Shown: positions 22,409 to 34,054, counted from the stretch's first letter. The stretch is 64,000 nt of DNA from Alnus glutinosa (GCF_958979055.1 NC_084896.1:1426001-1490000), one strand, 5' to 3'. The notes: generated from the sequence alone by a model not told the origin. Program-made: numbers and translations.

Positions 22409-22640
22409 ACGCAGGGTGATGTGCTAAATAGTGGAGATCAATATATATATAATAGACTAATAAACTAGGAATTAAGTAAATAAACTAACAAAAACAAAAA
22501 GGTTCGATTTTTATAGAAGTGGTGTCTTTTTTCTATCCACCAACGATAAATTCAATTATACATATATATAACACTAGCATTAAGTTGATATGATAAGTAT
22601 ATATTATTGTGGTTACCTTTTAATTTGAGGGATAAAAAAA

Positions 22641-22826
22641 TGAGGAATGTTAGAACTCATTTTAGTGTTCTTCTGATTTCCATCTGGAATGATATAAATG
22701 TAATAAAAAAATTAAAAAATTGCATCCATATCATCCAAAAGGACATAGATGTAATTTTTTTATTACATTTATGTCATTCCAGATGGACACCAGAAGAATA
22801 CTAAAAGAAACTCTAGCATTCCTCTT
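22641..22826. mobile_element. Foldback MITE in D3 promoter region
   Basis: Arms of about 80 bp (GAGGAATGTTAGAACTCATT against the complement of the segment ending AGCATTCCTC) surround a loop of about 30-45 nt. The corresponding D1 upstream sequence reads straight through without it, with A-rich flanks (AAAAAAA) on both sides. It lies about 110 bp upstream of the D3 TATA box. Confidence 0.7.
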
Positions 22827-22900
22827 AAAAAAATATATATATCAAACTAAATTTAATTAAAGTGGACCCTCTATAATTATTTACTCACTAATTAAACAGC

Positions 22901-22958
22901 AACATTTTCTTCTCCCACTGCATGCACGCAATCCTCTATATAAAGAAAACCTCTCTCG
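22901..22958 (+). promoter_or_regulatory. Defensin D3 proximal promoter
   Basis: The shared CTTCTCCCACTGCA block and TATA box (tctatataaag, about 22,935) are followed by a (CT)n leader. Confidence 0.6.
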
Positions 22959-23046
22959 TTTCTTATACTGTCTATTTCTCTCTCTCTCTCTCTCTGTGAA
23001 AAGTGGGATACTTAAATAACTTTTAGACTCTTAATTGGAAGAGAAA

Positions 23047-23481
23047 ATGTCAGTTTCTTCATTTTCTTCCAGGGCTTTTATTGAAGTTTTGGCAATCTTT
23101 GCTCTACTCTTTGCTATTGTTTCGCCTACTTTGGCTTTGTATCCGACTCATGATTCTGTTCATGTTGGTAAATTTTATTTTTTTTTTTTTTTTGTGTGTG
23201 TGTGTGTTAATATGCATTTATTTTGCCTTCTAATCTCTTTTTTCTTTTTCTTTTCACTTCATTTTTTTTTTATGTGATAATATATAGACATCCATAAACG
23301 ATGTGAAAGTTTAAGCGAAACTTGGCACGGGAGATGTAGGAGGACGGGAAACTGTGATAGGCATTGCAGGAATCAGGAGCAGGCAGAACATGGGGCATGT
23401 CATGGGTTTTGGCATAAAAAATGCTATTGCTATCACGTATGTGCCTCAGTAGAAAGACAATCAAAACGCATTGAAAACTGA
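23047..23481 (+). CDS. Plant defensin D3, two exons
   Basis: Exon 1 is 23,047-23,167 and exon 2 is 23,288-23,481, with a phase-1 intron of 120 bp, giving 104 residues. The signal peptide (MSVSSFSSRAFIEVLAIFAL) is followed by a short linker and a mature peptide with eight cysteines in standard spacing, ending CYCYHVC (x1, x3). After the last cysteine there is an unusual 12-residue tail rich in charge (ASVERQSKRIEN); D2 has two residues there and D1 has five. The tail probably arose by loss of an ancestral stop just after the cysteine motif. The gene stands between blocks A and B, and its upstream region matches that of D1, so it is a third duplicate of the D1 lineage. Secretion and a defence role are expected from the family. 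Confidence 0.83.
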
Positions 23482-23645
23482 CCGTCCGGACGGTTAAAAT
23501 GAAAACCGCTTTTGCTGAGTTGTACGCGCATCAGAACTTTCATTGTCTCAGGAAATTGCCTTCCTTGAGATATTTGATGCAGATCTTGCCATATTAAGCC
23601 ATTTTCATGTTGGAGAATATATTCTGCAATATCTGAAAAGTCATT

Positions 23646-23955
23646 AATTTCTCCTTGTTGAAGGCAGCAAATGTTATGAACTCATACATGATATTGCTAT
23701 CATGAATGTGCCTGAGTACAAGACAATGAAAATGCATCGAGAGGCGTAAAAAGACTCTTTCAATAGTAGTTGTTGCAACTTGCTGGCAGGCATAATAAAT
23801 GACAATGTTATCGATGAATAAACTAATGAATACTCAATATCATTTTTCATCTCTACCATTTTCTCATCGGGCTGTCTAATCCCTTTGAGTGTTGCAAAAT
23901 CTTCACTAAAACGCATGTTAAAAGATGTATGCTTCAAGCTGGTTATCCGATGTTG
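23646..23955 (+). pseudogene. Scrambled D1-like tail with defensin exon-2 end
   Basis: Bases 23,646-23,690 match a segment downstream of D1 (2296-2340). Bases 23,692-23,780 match the end of defensin exon 2 (TATTGCTATCATGAATGTGC, Y-C-Y-H-E-C then stop) and its 3' flank. Bases 23,785-23,955 match 2081-2240. The solo LTR present after D1 is absent here. It is a rearranged relic with no complete gene. Confidence 0.7.
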
Positions 23956-23959
23956 AAAA

Positions 23960-25550
23960 AATAAGACTCCTACTATGAAAAATTTATTTGAAGTAGAGTA
24001 GGACGCAGACATTATGTTGTGGATTTGAGGAAATAGACATGTGGATGCAGGAAGTGAGAAATGTTTGGGATCCATGTGCACATGCATTTTCTGTGATATT
24101 ATATCATGGAGGGAAATCGGGGGATTATGTGGATAATTACTATAGTCTTGAGATGTACAAGAAGGTATACGATCCCATAATATATGCAGTGCCCAGCAAG
24201 GACGGAGCCAGAAGTTCTTATGGGCAGGGGCCGGTGGTAAAAAAAAATTATTGGTAGGAGCCAATAAGCTAAATTTTTAGTTTTTTAGCTTATATATATA
24301 TATATATTTTTTTTGAGATTTTTTTTTTCAAGGAAATTGGGGGAGGGGGGCCATGGCCCCTGCCAGGCCCCCCCCTCCCTCCGTCTCTGGTGCCCAGTGA
24401 GGAACAGTGGTTAAAGACCATGCATGATATTTTGGAACCACTTAAATCAAGGTTGACCACAGGCAGACCTAGAAAGGTTCTAGTAAAAACTTCTGATGAG
24501 TCAAGAGATACAAAAAATTCTTATAGGATGAAAAAGTTTGGATTGAAGCGTAAATGCACAAAGTGCAAACTGATGGGACACAATAGCAGGACCTGTCCAA
24601 AGAGGAAACAGGAGGCATCAAATTATAGGAAACTTGCGACTGAAGTTGATTTGCCTACTCTACCCCAGCAAGTGCGAGTTTCACTAAGCCCTATACTTGC
24701 ATTATTGTTGATGTATTAAGCTTATATGTGATTTACTTACATGTTATCCTATTTGCTGTGTTAGTAATATGGGCTTCAGACACAAAGTGTTGGATGTAAC
24801 ATAAGTAGAAGGGAAAGTGCACAGCTAGCTAAAAAAGAGAGTAAATAACTTAATCATACTCACCAATAATTAATTACTTTCATGCATGATATTGATTAAT
24901 GACATGCCTTTTTGGTTCTTAGAAGACGGCAAGAAAAGGAGTTTCAATTGATTGCGGTAGTGCTTCACAACAACACACTGCTACTGTTAATGCCAATAAC
25001 ACTGATGCAACTATTAGCAACCAACAATTCAATCTCCCAGCACCAACTACTTCAAAAGTTCAAAGAAATGTGGGTATTTATCTGTTATTTTATTTTAATT
25101 TTTTTTTAAAATGTATTCTTGTCTTGGCACTAACAACCTTATTAAGCCCTTACACTAAACTTAAGGTAGCAAAATACTGTGGGATTTAGAGTACCAAGCT
25201 GGACCAGACAACCTCCAGCATTTAGGAGAGTATATAGCAAAATCAAGGCCATGATGCGCAGTGTTCCTATTAATCCTTAACATAGTGTAGTGATTGACCT
25301 AACTGCCAATAGTACTGTTGGAGCAAAAGGAAGAGGAAGATCGAGGGAGAGATGTTGCGGGTACTGGTAAAAGGGCTACAACCTGTTGCTAAAGATGGTA
25401 CATCAGGGACATCCTCAATAGCGGTCAAAGAGAAATCCAAAAGACAAAAAAAAAAAAAAGAGAAAAAAAAAATTATACCTACTGTGAAAAAAAGAATACA
25501 AATTATGGAGTCAAAGATGAAAAAGAGAAAGTCAGATCGAAAGTGTTGAC
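23960..25550 (+). mobile_element. MULE transposase fragment, 3' exons
   Basis: The frame from about 24,015 encodes the end of a Mutator-like transposase: a SWIM-like piece (DPCAHAFSVILYHGGKSGDY), then VYDPIIYAVPS. After the hAT MITE the frame resumes with VPSEEQW and a CCHC knuckle (CTKCKLMGHNSRTC, spacing 2-4-4, about 24,556-24,597). A donor follows near 24,671 and an acceptor lies at 24,921-24,922, leading into the exon also found at base 5. The catalytic DDE part is missing, so the element is dead. Its tail is shared by both duplicated blocks, which marks where the repeated unit begins. Confidence 0.75.
24197..24389. mobile_element. hAT MITE inside the MULE fragment, 193 bp
   Basis: The ends are CAAGGACGGAGCCAGAAG and ...CTCCGTCTCTG (complement CAGAGACGGAG), the hAT-type terminal motif. 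A perfect 8-bp target duplication GTGCCCAG lies at 24,189-24,196 and 24,390-24,397. There is no coding capacity. Confidence 0.85.
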
Positions 25551-26106
25551 GTTCCCTAACTATTAACACTCCTTAATTTTGAAAGCTGACTTCAGAAACT
25601 GACAATTAATTTAGTAAACTAGTAAACAATTCATGCCCAAACAAATTGAAAGAAGAAATATTGGTATTGGACCTCGCTCTTTTTATTTATTTTTTATTCT
25701 TTAATTGGCCTTTGCATATATATATATATATATTGATCTTTTTCACCAAGTTGGCAACAACTAGCCGGTCGGTAGCCCTCTAGAGTTCTCAAAGCTTAAT
25801 ATATTTCTTTCAATTTATGTTTATATATATAGGAATTTAAAAAAGTTGAAGCAGGGTGATGTGCTAAATAGTGGAGATCAATCAATATATAATAGACTAA
25901 TAAACTAGGAATTAAGTAAATAAACTAACCAAAAAAAAAAAAAAAAGGTTTGATTTTTATACATATAACACTAGCATTAATTAAGTTGATATGATAAGTT
26001 TATATTATTGGGGTTAATTACTTTCTAATTTGAGGGATAAACAAATATATATCAAACTAAATTTAAGGAAAACATACCCTCTATAATTATTTACTGACTA
26101 AAGAGC

Positions 26107-26156
26107 AACATTTTCTTCTCCCACTGCACGCCATCCTCTATATATAAAGAAAATCT
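26107..26156 (+). promoter_or_regulatory. Defensin D1 promoter (block B)
   Basis: This is the same CTTCTCCCACTGCA plus TATA block as at 1191-1240. Confidence 0.6.
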
Positions 26157-26241
26157 CTCTCGTTTCTTCTACTATCCATTTCTCTTTCTCTCTGAAAAGT
26201 GGGATGCTTCAATAACTTCTACACTCTAATTGGAAGAGAAA

Positions 26242-26621
26242 ATGTCAGTTTCTTCATTTATTGGAGTTTTGGTAATCTTTGCTCTGGTCTTTGTTTTTGT
26301 TTCGCCTACTTTGCCTTTGTATCGGCCGACTCCTCTTCCTGCTGGTAAATGTTTTTTTTTTCTATAGTATGAATATATTGGCCTTCTAATCTCATTTTTC
26401 CTTTTTCTTTTCACTTCATTTTTATGTGATAATATATAGTCATCAATAGTCAACCATGTGAAAGTTTAAGCAAAACTTGGCACGGGAGATGTAGGAGCAC
26501 AAGAAACTGTGATAGGCATTGCAGGAATCAGGAGAAGGCAGATAATGGGGCATGTCATGGGTTTTGGCATAAAAAATGCTATTGCTATACATCGGAAATG
26601 TGCCTGAATACAAGACGATGA
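26242..26621 (+). CDS. Plant defensin D1 (block B), two exons
   Basis: Exon 1 is 26,242-26,344 and exon 2 is 26,440-26,621, a phase-1 join giving 94 residues. The structure equals block A D1: hydrophobic signal peptide, Pro-rich linker (YRPTPLPAG), then an eight-cysteine defensin domain with the lengthened last loop (CYCYTSEMC). It differs from the A copy at one residue: the His after the fifth cysteine, which D2 and D3 share, so the Gln in A is the derived state. Splice sites and TATA are intact, and the gene looks functional. Confidence 0.85.
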
Positions 26622-26674
26622 AAACGCATCGAAAGGTGTAAAAAGACTCTTTTAACAGTAGTTGTTGCAACTGT

Positions 26675-26984
26675 TGTTAGAGAATATACTCTCCGTCGGG
26701 GGATTTGGTTTGAGAAATATATTGTAATTATAATCAATCAAATCTAATTGATTTGATTGATTTATTTGTAGCATATTTGATGGTAATCAAATCAAATTAA
26801 TTGATTATCATACTTATCTACCCAAACCCTCCTATAAATAAGAGTCTATTGTATTGTGAAATAAGAGTAAAATGTAGCTTTTTGAGCTTTATCCTGTGGA
26901 CGTAGGTTATAGACCGAACCACAAAATATCTTGTCTCTTCTATTATTTTGCTTTATTTTATTTTAGCTTTATGTTTTCTTTCGA
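26675..26984 (+). mobile_element. Solo LTR, copia-like fossil (block B)
   Basis: This is the block B copy of the LTR at 1759-2080, with the same position relative to D1, so it was inserted before the block duplication. Confidence 0.6.
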
Positions 26985-29330
26985 CTAGCATAATAAATGA
27001 CAATGTTATCGATGAATAAACTATGGATACACAATATAATTTTCCATCTCTACCATCTTCTCGTCAGGCTATCTAATCACTTTGAGTGTTGCAAAATCTT
27101 CACTAAAACGCATATTAAGGATGGATGTTTCAAGTTGGTTATCCGATGTGATAAGTTAAACTACTTAAAAATCATTTGGATAAAACTAAACAAGCCAAAT
27201 TAATTTCTCCTTGTTGAAGGTAGCAAATGTTCTGAACTAAAACATGCAACACAAAGTAATAATCCAAAATTCACCTGATTAAAATGACTGTTATATTCAT
27301 GAAGTTGCATATCTATAACATTATAATAAAGCTCTACAGAGTAATGATGAGAATTTTTCATGCTTTGAGCTTTTCACAATAACTGCGGTCATAGTATAGA
27401 TCATCCATATTGGGAATTACAAAATACAGTAATTTCTTAAAATAAATAGTTCCACCCAACATCTTTCTCATAGCTCTTAAATCCTACTTTGAAAGTTGGA
27501 CAAACTTTATCTTAATCTTTTCATTGTAATGTATGATATAACTCATATGTAAGCCCCAAAACACTCTTCATCAAGTGTTAATTGAAAGAAAAATCAACAT
27601 TATGGAACAAATTAATTAGTACATTTGCATGAGATAACTCATATTAACTTCTCTATGCTCAAAATATATATAAATTAAACATATATCTTCCACAATACCT
27701 CCAATCAGATCGATGACATAAGAAAACATGTGAATAAGACTAACAAGTGCTCCATAATGAGAACTCCAATGTATATATTCAGGCCAAATGCAGACTCCCA
27801 ATTCTTGCACTGCAAATCATAGCCCTTCAACACAAATATTGAACATCTCCCCGACCACGTTTTGCTTCTACGTTCACAATTTTTAGAGAACACTCCAGTT
27901 GCCATCGATGTACCATGCATGTGAGGAAGTCAATTTCAAAACATTCTAACTTTTTGTTTTTTATTTTTTATACCACATCAATAATTTTTTATTATTATTC
28001 AAAAAAAAAAAAAAACCTCACTACAAAACAAAGTTTTTTTTTACTTTTCTATACAAATTATTTCTACTTAATTTATATTGATCACATCAATCATTTCTTA
28101 TTGCCATTCAAAAACAATATCCACCTCAAAAACCTTTACCAAACACACTCAATATGCATATATATATATATATATATAGGCCTCTAAGTGCATGCATGTA
28201 GGCAAATGAAAACATATACGAGTTACAGTTTTTTAGAAATCAGTAAACGATCGAAATAGATTGCGTTGGTTTTTGGAGGAAACCTGAATCACTTTTCAAA
28301 CCCAGGTTTAATAATTATTTTATTAAATTTCCCGGTCTTTAAATGGACACTTACAATAAGATAAGATAGAAAAAAAATACCCAATTCATGATAAACTTAG
28401 TAAAACCAATCTTAATCTTAATTGATAACTAATAATCCTTAATTATTAACTAAAATTCTACTTCAATACAAATTATAATCCATTCCTAATAAGTTGTATG
28501 AACTTCATAACAAAACATGCTCTGCAACAATTCGAGAATTATGTGATGTTAGGTTGAATGATTATGCATGAATATATATGATAATAAATAGATTTGCATG
28601 TCTTTTTAACCATGCTTAATTAAGCTGCATAAGAACGCTAGTTAGCTAGCTGTTTTATAGCATAAGATGCATTACTCTAATATAATTAATCAAGTGTTTT
28701 AGCCAATGAACTCTAACCCAAACAGTCATTCCTTTTTATTAACCAATGAATTATGTCAAAGAGTCTGCATCTGAGTCTCATGAGAAAAAGTTTGAAGCTA
28801 TATATATTAATTCACGCCAATAATAGTAGAAAAATATAAATAAATCTATAGAGGTACCTAGCTAGTATCTTGATGGTTCATTTGATTAATGACTAATTAA
28901 TTAACAATAGACTAATCTAGAGTTTTCTTCAGTGGTTTAATTTGGCCTCTAAACCAACAAAGAGGCACCTAGCTCTTCGTTCTTGTGACACTAATTGTTA
29001 CATTTTTCTTCTCAATTTTTGGAGAGATCAATAATAGACTAATTAATAATATAGGTTTCTTGAAAATCCTGAAAAAGATAGTCTTTGTTATGCACAAGGA
29101 CATGAATAAACTAGAACGTACATTTTCTCTTCATTAATTAATTTTCTTGTCTGCTTCATATTATATTAATTTCTTAAACAAGAGAAAAACTCTCCAATGT
29201 GTGTGATAACTATTTGTTTTTCAAATAAAAAATACAATTGCTTTATCATCACACGAAAGATCAATAAGCATTAAAATCAATAAACTATATATAACCTCTC
29301 ATTAACACGGAAAGCAACTACTTTTAAAAA
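26985..29330. other. Gene-free AT-rich DNA (block B)
   Basis: The region is collinear with 2081-4416 and shows small microsatellite differences, such as a longer (AT)n at about 28,157. No gene is seen. Confidence 0.6.
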
Positions 29331-29611
29331 AAGGTACTCAAATTTTTAAAAACGTCAATTTAAAGTATTTATCTTTCAATTTTTTTCAATTTTTCAACTC
29401 CCTATTAGAATTTTCCGTTAAATCATGTCAAAATTCATAAAAATACCCCTCATTTTTTTTAGCCAAAAAAAAATAAAAATTGCTTGTATTTAGGTGTTGG
29501 GAATTTTGATAGGATTTAACGAAAAATTCTAACGGATGGTTAAAATTAAAAAAAATAAAAAATTGAAAGATGAATACCCTAAATTGACACTTTTTAAAGT
29601 TTAGGTACCTT
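29331..29611. mobile_element. Foldback MITE (block B)
   Basis: This is the sister of 4417-4699, with the same ends (AAGGTACTCAAA... / ...TTTAGGTACCTT). Confidence 0.65.
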
Positions 29612-29810
29612 CTTTCAAAAGCGATGAAAGATCAGGAGTTATAAGTGAAGTTTTTTCAATAAATTGTTATGAAATTAATTAGGCCTAGGTTTGATTTTTA
29701 ATGCACGCTCAAATTTAAAAAGTATTAATTTCATGCCTGAAAGATTTAAATATATATATACTTGTTTACTCGCTAGTTGCTATACATCTGAGAACATGCA
29801 ACTGGTTTCC

Positions 29811-29858
29811 TTTCTTTCTTCTCCCACTGCAATCCTCTATATAAAGAAAATATCTCAC
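29811..29858 (+). promoter_or_regulatory. Defensin D2 promoter (block B)
   Basis: The shared promoter block and TATA (about 29,838) lie about 90 bp before the ATG. Confidence 0.6.
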
Positions 29859-29931
29859 GTTCATATATATATATAGCTTCTTATACTATCTCTTTCTTTT
29901 TCTTATTTCAGACTTGTAATTGGAAGAGAAA

Positions 29932-30706
29932 ATGGCAATTTCTTCCTTTTCTTCCAGGGCTTTTTTTGGAGTTTTGGTGTTCTTTGCTCTAGTCTCTGCT
30001 ATTGTTTCATCTGCTTCGGTTAAGTATCTAAGTGATCGTGCTCCACCTCCTGGTAAATGTTTATTTTCATTTTACTTGTATGGAGATGGGTTGTATACAG
30101 GTTTTGATTGGTCATAAACGAAATAATTTTGTGACACTTACACAATAAACATCATAAAAAATTTAATGTCGTTTTCAGTGTAAACGTCGCGAACCCATTT
30201 ACGTCGTTTCACACTAAACGACATCTTTTTGTGCTGATTACCGTGTAAGTGTCACAAAAAAATGGGTTATTTACATTGAAAATGACATTGACTATTTTTA
30301 ATGCCGTTTACTGTGTAAACGTGACGAACCTATTTATGTCGTTTCAGTGTGAAACGACGTAAATTTATGATGCTTAAGGCCAAAGCGTCGATAAAAAAAA
30401 TTCTTGACGGGCGGTATCATGGCCAAACTGAAACGTCATGGAAAAAACTGCACCAACTTATTGGTTTTTAATATGTATATATAGGCCTTCTAATCTCGTT
30501 TTCCTTTTCTTTTCCCTTAATTTATGTGACAATATATAGTAATAATGGAACAACCATGTGGAAGTTTAAGCAAAACTTGGCATGGGAGATGCAGAAGGTC
30601 ACATAACTGTAATAGGCATTGCAAGAATGATGAGCAGGCAATAAGTGGAGCATGTCATGGGATTTGGACAAAGAAGTGCTACTGCTATTACAAATGCGAC
30701 TCATGA
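29932..30706 (+). CDS. Plant defensin D2 (block B), two exons
   Basis: Exon 1 is 29,932-30,052 and exon 2 is 30,540-30,706, with an intron of 487 bp in phase 1, giving 95 residues. Both exons are identical in sequence to the block A copy. The mature domain has standard defensin spacing ending CYCYYKC, and the N-terminus is a clear signal peptide. The intron carries about 400 bp of inserted palindromic repeat DNA that the D1 and D3 introns lack, and it preserves the uninterrupted target of the LTR element (TTTAC followed by TGTGTAAACG, about 30,307-30,321). This is the ancestral gene form, and the one more likely to be expressed normally. Confidence 0.87.
30070..30480. mobile_element. Palindromic repeat insert in D2 intron
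   Basis: Compared with the D1 intron, about 400 bp are inserted between the donor region and TAGGCCTTCTAATCTC. The insert is full of ACGTCGTTT/AAACGACGT motifs in both orientations (for example GTTTCAGTGTGAAACGACG at about 30,341). The repeat style resembles DNA-transposon subterminal repeats, but no termini or transposase can be named. In block A the same insert is split by the LTR element and is 18-20 bp shorter. Confidence 0.5.
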
Positions 30707-31574
30707 GTGCAAGACAATGAAAAACTCATCATTATTGAACAATTGTCTGTTTTTTTTTTTTTTTTACAAGGAATATAATTATCTTGATAGGGATTAATTT
30801 TGCTGTTTTATAGGATGTTTTGTTTGTTTTAAGACCATTTTATAAGTTTCTCTGTCAACATGTACAATGTTGATCAGATTTGGTGATTCTCATATGCTTT
30901 TGGAAAGATGAAAAATTTGAAAATAACTTGGACTAAGTGCAATCCATTAATGGTTTCTAACATATCAATTAATATTGGGAAAAAAATTCTTCAAAATGGC
31001 TGAAATCAGCAAAAGAATGAAGTGGAAGATGGTGATTTTATTAGAAATATCTCCATGGGCTTTCTCTAGCTAGTTTGAACATTTTTTTTAATGGATATTT
31101 TTACAATGAAGCTTGAGAAAAAATAAATATAGATCGAGTTAACTACAAGTAGTACCCCTGGCCTCTAACTATCATCTTGATGCTGCATGGCATAGTGGGT
31201 CGTTGATTCTATTGTTCTACAAGTACAAAACTCACAACTCTTTCACAAAACCAAGAAATTCAATGATGGGTAGGAAAACAGAAGAAAAATCACTCATAGA
31301 CTATTTATTATGGAAAAATTAATAACAACAACAAAGTTTTTAGGGCAGTCGATCAAGCCAACCTTATTAGGCTTAAATAGAAGTAGGGTCTAACTCTGAA
31401 AAATAAATTACAAAACTACATTGCCGCAACTCGGTCGAACGAGACAGAGCATCATCATGTGATAACAACCCTTCTGGAACAACCTCCGTGATATCGACAA
31501 AAGCTCTCGAGAATTCATATTGATGCTTATCTTGTCGCCTCGTTCGAGAACAGGTATTGCATTTCGTTCTAATG
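30707..31574. other. D2 3' flank (block B)
   Basis: I see no gene. It is collinear with 15,189-16,056. Confidence 0.5.
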
Positions 31575-31962
31575 AAATTTTCTCCTTCAATTTTCTTCTT
31601 GAAATTGTTGGCCACTTAATCTATATCACATCCTTTTCGCAACCCCCCCCCCCCCCCCCCCCCCCCAATTGTTTTCAATTTTTGCAATGTCCTTTCAATC
31701 TGTTATTGGGGTTGCAATATTTCCATTATGTGATCCAAAATGATAAAAATACACTCCATAAGATATTTTTATCATTTTGGATCGCGAAAGGGAAACATTT
31801 CAACCCTCGTAGTAGATTGGGGTAGGGGATATTGCAAAAATTTAAATATTTGTGAGACATTGCAAAAAGAATGCCATTTAAAGATGGTAAATATGGTTTT
31901 CCCAAAAACATATATATCCACACTTTTTTTTCTTTTTTTCTTTTTTTTTTTTTTTGTGAATG
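31575..31962. mobile_element. Foldback insert with 24-C tract, only in block B
   Basis: The 388-bp segment is absent from block A and bounded by AATG on both sides. The inner arms are perfect (GATCCAAAATGATAAAAATA at 31,732 and its complement ending 31,782). The outer arms are diverged and share TGCAAT(G/A)T and ATTGGGGT blocks. A run of 24 C lies at 31,643-31,666. It looks like a MITE, although excision from A cannot be excluded. Confidence 0.6.
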
Positions 31963-33720
31963 CATGTTCATCATATTTAGTTGTAATTATTAAAAATCAA
32001 TGATATGATCCTGACTTCTTCTTCTTCTTTTTTTATCTAACTTTTTTCTTCTTCATTTTGTTTTCTCTTTTTAAAACAAAAATATCAACAAACAACCTAA
32101 AATACAAAACTGCTTTCACTTTTATGTCACATTAAAACATTTTTTCAACCAAAAGAAAAAGAAAAAGAACCCTTTAAAAAGTATTAACAAAATTAGTCAT
32201 GTGTGATCACTGATTCCATAGAATTCTGCGATGTTCTATTAAATAGAGTTTTTCTTCAATCTGGGTTTATAAAATTGCTATGCGGCCCTTAAGTATGTAA
32301 GAAGCACATGCTTTTTTTTAATAGCATTAACAGGGTTGAGGAAATTTTACTAAAAAACATGTGTTTCTCACATGTAATTAAAAACATCTTCTCACATATT
32401 AAGGGACACATGATACTTTTATAAACTGGTTAGAAGAATTTATTACAAGTTTGAGAGAAAACCTTGTCTTTTATTTATTTATTTATTTTATTTTTTTTAA
32501 AAAAAAAGAATAATTTAAAGTTTTTTACATTAGCATTTATTACCATATTTACTTTTAAATATTCAAATTTTGCTTTACCCGCATTTTTTTCCACATACGA
32601 TATATATATATATATATATATGAAGAAAAAAAAATCCTAATTTAATCCAAACATTACTTGAATTTAGCTTTTGAATAAGTTAAATGATTTTTTTACGAAT
32701 CTTATTTAAATTAACCATTGAATCTGTATGACTTATATATAGGCCTTACATACCAAATAGGTAATTTAAAAACGAGATGTGTAACCTTTGAATAGTTTAA
32801 GAGAAATAAGAAACTTCTATATATTCGACATTATGTACCTTCCTTCTGAAGATAAGAACAGTGCAACTGTTTTATCTCAACCGTTCATGGTCTCAATCAA
32901 CTCAAATCAAGTTTTGTCTGAGTAGATTTTAGAGATTTTTGTTTCAGGAATATCATAAAGCAAAAGGCTGCACTAATTGGGTGTCTTTGAAGACCAATAA
33001 AAGGAATTAACCTGAATTCAAATAAAGCTGAAAAGTACTTTGGAAGAAAGGAAAAGCAGCTGTTACTATCCATGGTGTTTTCTTAGTGAGTAAGAATGAG
33101 TTTAGAATTTACAAGAAAGGTTTAAACATGCATGATTAGTTTTGGTATCCGCAATCATAATCAATAAAGGGTTTAGCTTGGGCCTAATTTAAGTAAGAAT
33201 TAAATCCGTTGGGATCGAGACATGTGTTATATAATGAGACACAAAAAACACGTGTTTCAACTCCAACAAATATAGTTCCAACTAAAACTAAATCCAAGCA
33301 AACGGTAGGATTTGCGTTGTGTTCCCCTACAAATAAGAAACTAATTGATAGCATGAAGTGCATTAATAAGTCCACAATGCATCTCATTCTCAACTAATAA
33401 TGCCACCAATTTGTCTTTTGTTTCACACAAAAATAGAATTCAAAAAATAAAGATAGAATGAGATATTCCAAAAGAATTGCCTCGGATTATCGGATTGAAA
33501 TTTTCAGCAATTCTTCCCAAATTACTAAAATTATAGAACTCATAATTGACACTCCAAATTGTCAGGACTTTCAATCCCTAAGTCTAAATGCATGGAAAAA
33601 GTGTTCAATAGTGAGCCCACAATTTGCATATTTGAAATAAAGTAAATAGAATCTTAATGAAAAAGAAGAAATAAAGCAAAAAAATAAAATAAAAAGGAAT
33701 AAAATAAAAATAAAAAGTAA
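31963..33720. other. Gene-free region before DUF761 (block B)
   Basis: It is AT-rich and collinear with 16,057-17,790. It holds variable (AT)n and poly-A/T tracts. No gene is seen. Confidence 0.5.
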
Positions 33721-33878
33721 AAGCTATATGTTTATAAATGGCGAACCCGCTCAACATAAAGAGTTCAAGAGCAATCCTTATCCCCTGTCGGACAAACAGA
33801 GCATACAGTTCACTCTGTTTCCTCTGCCTATCTCTGTTTTCCATTGCAGCCTTCGCTGCCTTTTAAGCCTCTGTCTCA

Positions 33879-34001
33879 ATGCTCCGAAACCTCAAATCTG
33901 CCTTCGTCTCTTTTCTTATGGAAGCAGTTTTCCTCTTTTCTCTGTTCAGAGAAATGGTTGCCAATGAAGCTTTGATGAAAACTCAATTCCCTTTCGAGTA
34001 A
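33879..34001 (+). CDS. Conserved upstream ORF of DUF761 gene (block B)
   Basis: The 40 codons are identical in peptide to 17,953-18,075 and end 53 bp before the main ATG at 34,055. Confidence 0.6.
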   Translation: MLRNLKSAFVSFLMEAVFLFSLFREMVANEALMKTQFPFE

Positions 34002-34054
34002 CAACTCCAAAAAAAAAAAAAAAACCTTCTGCTATTTTGTCTCTCAAGTCCTAA

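Noticed and set aside
23674-24264. 196-codon minus-strand frame
   Set aside because: It is antisense to the MULE transposase fragment and the defensin relic, so it is a shadow frame.
31373-31615. 80-codon minus-strand frame (part shared with block A)
   Set aside because: The frame ends inside the block-B-only foldback and is not maintained in A.
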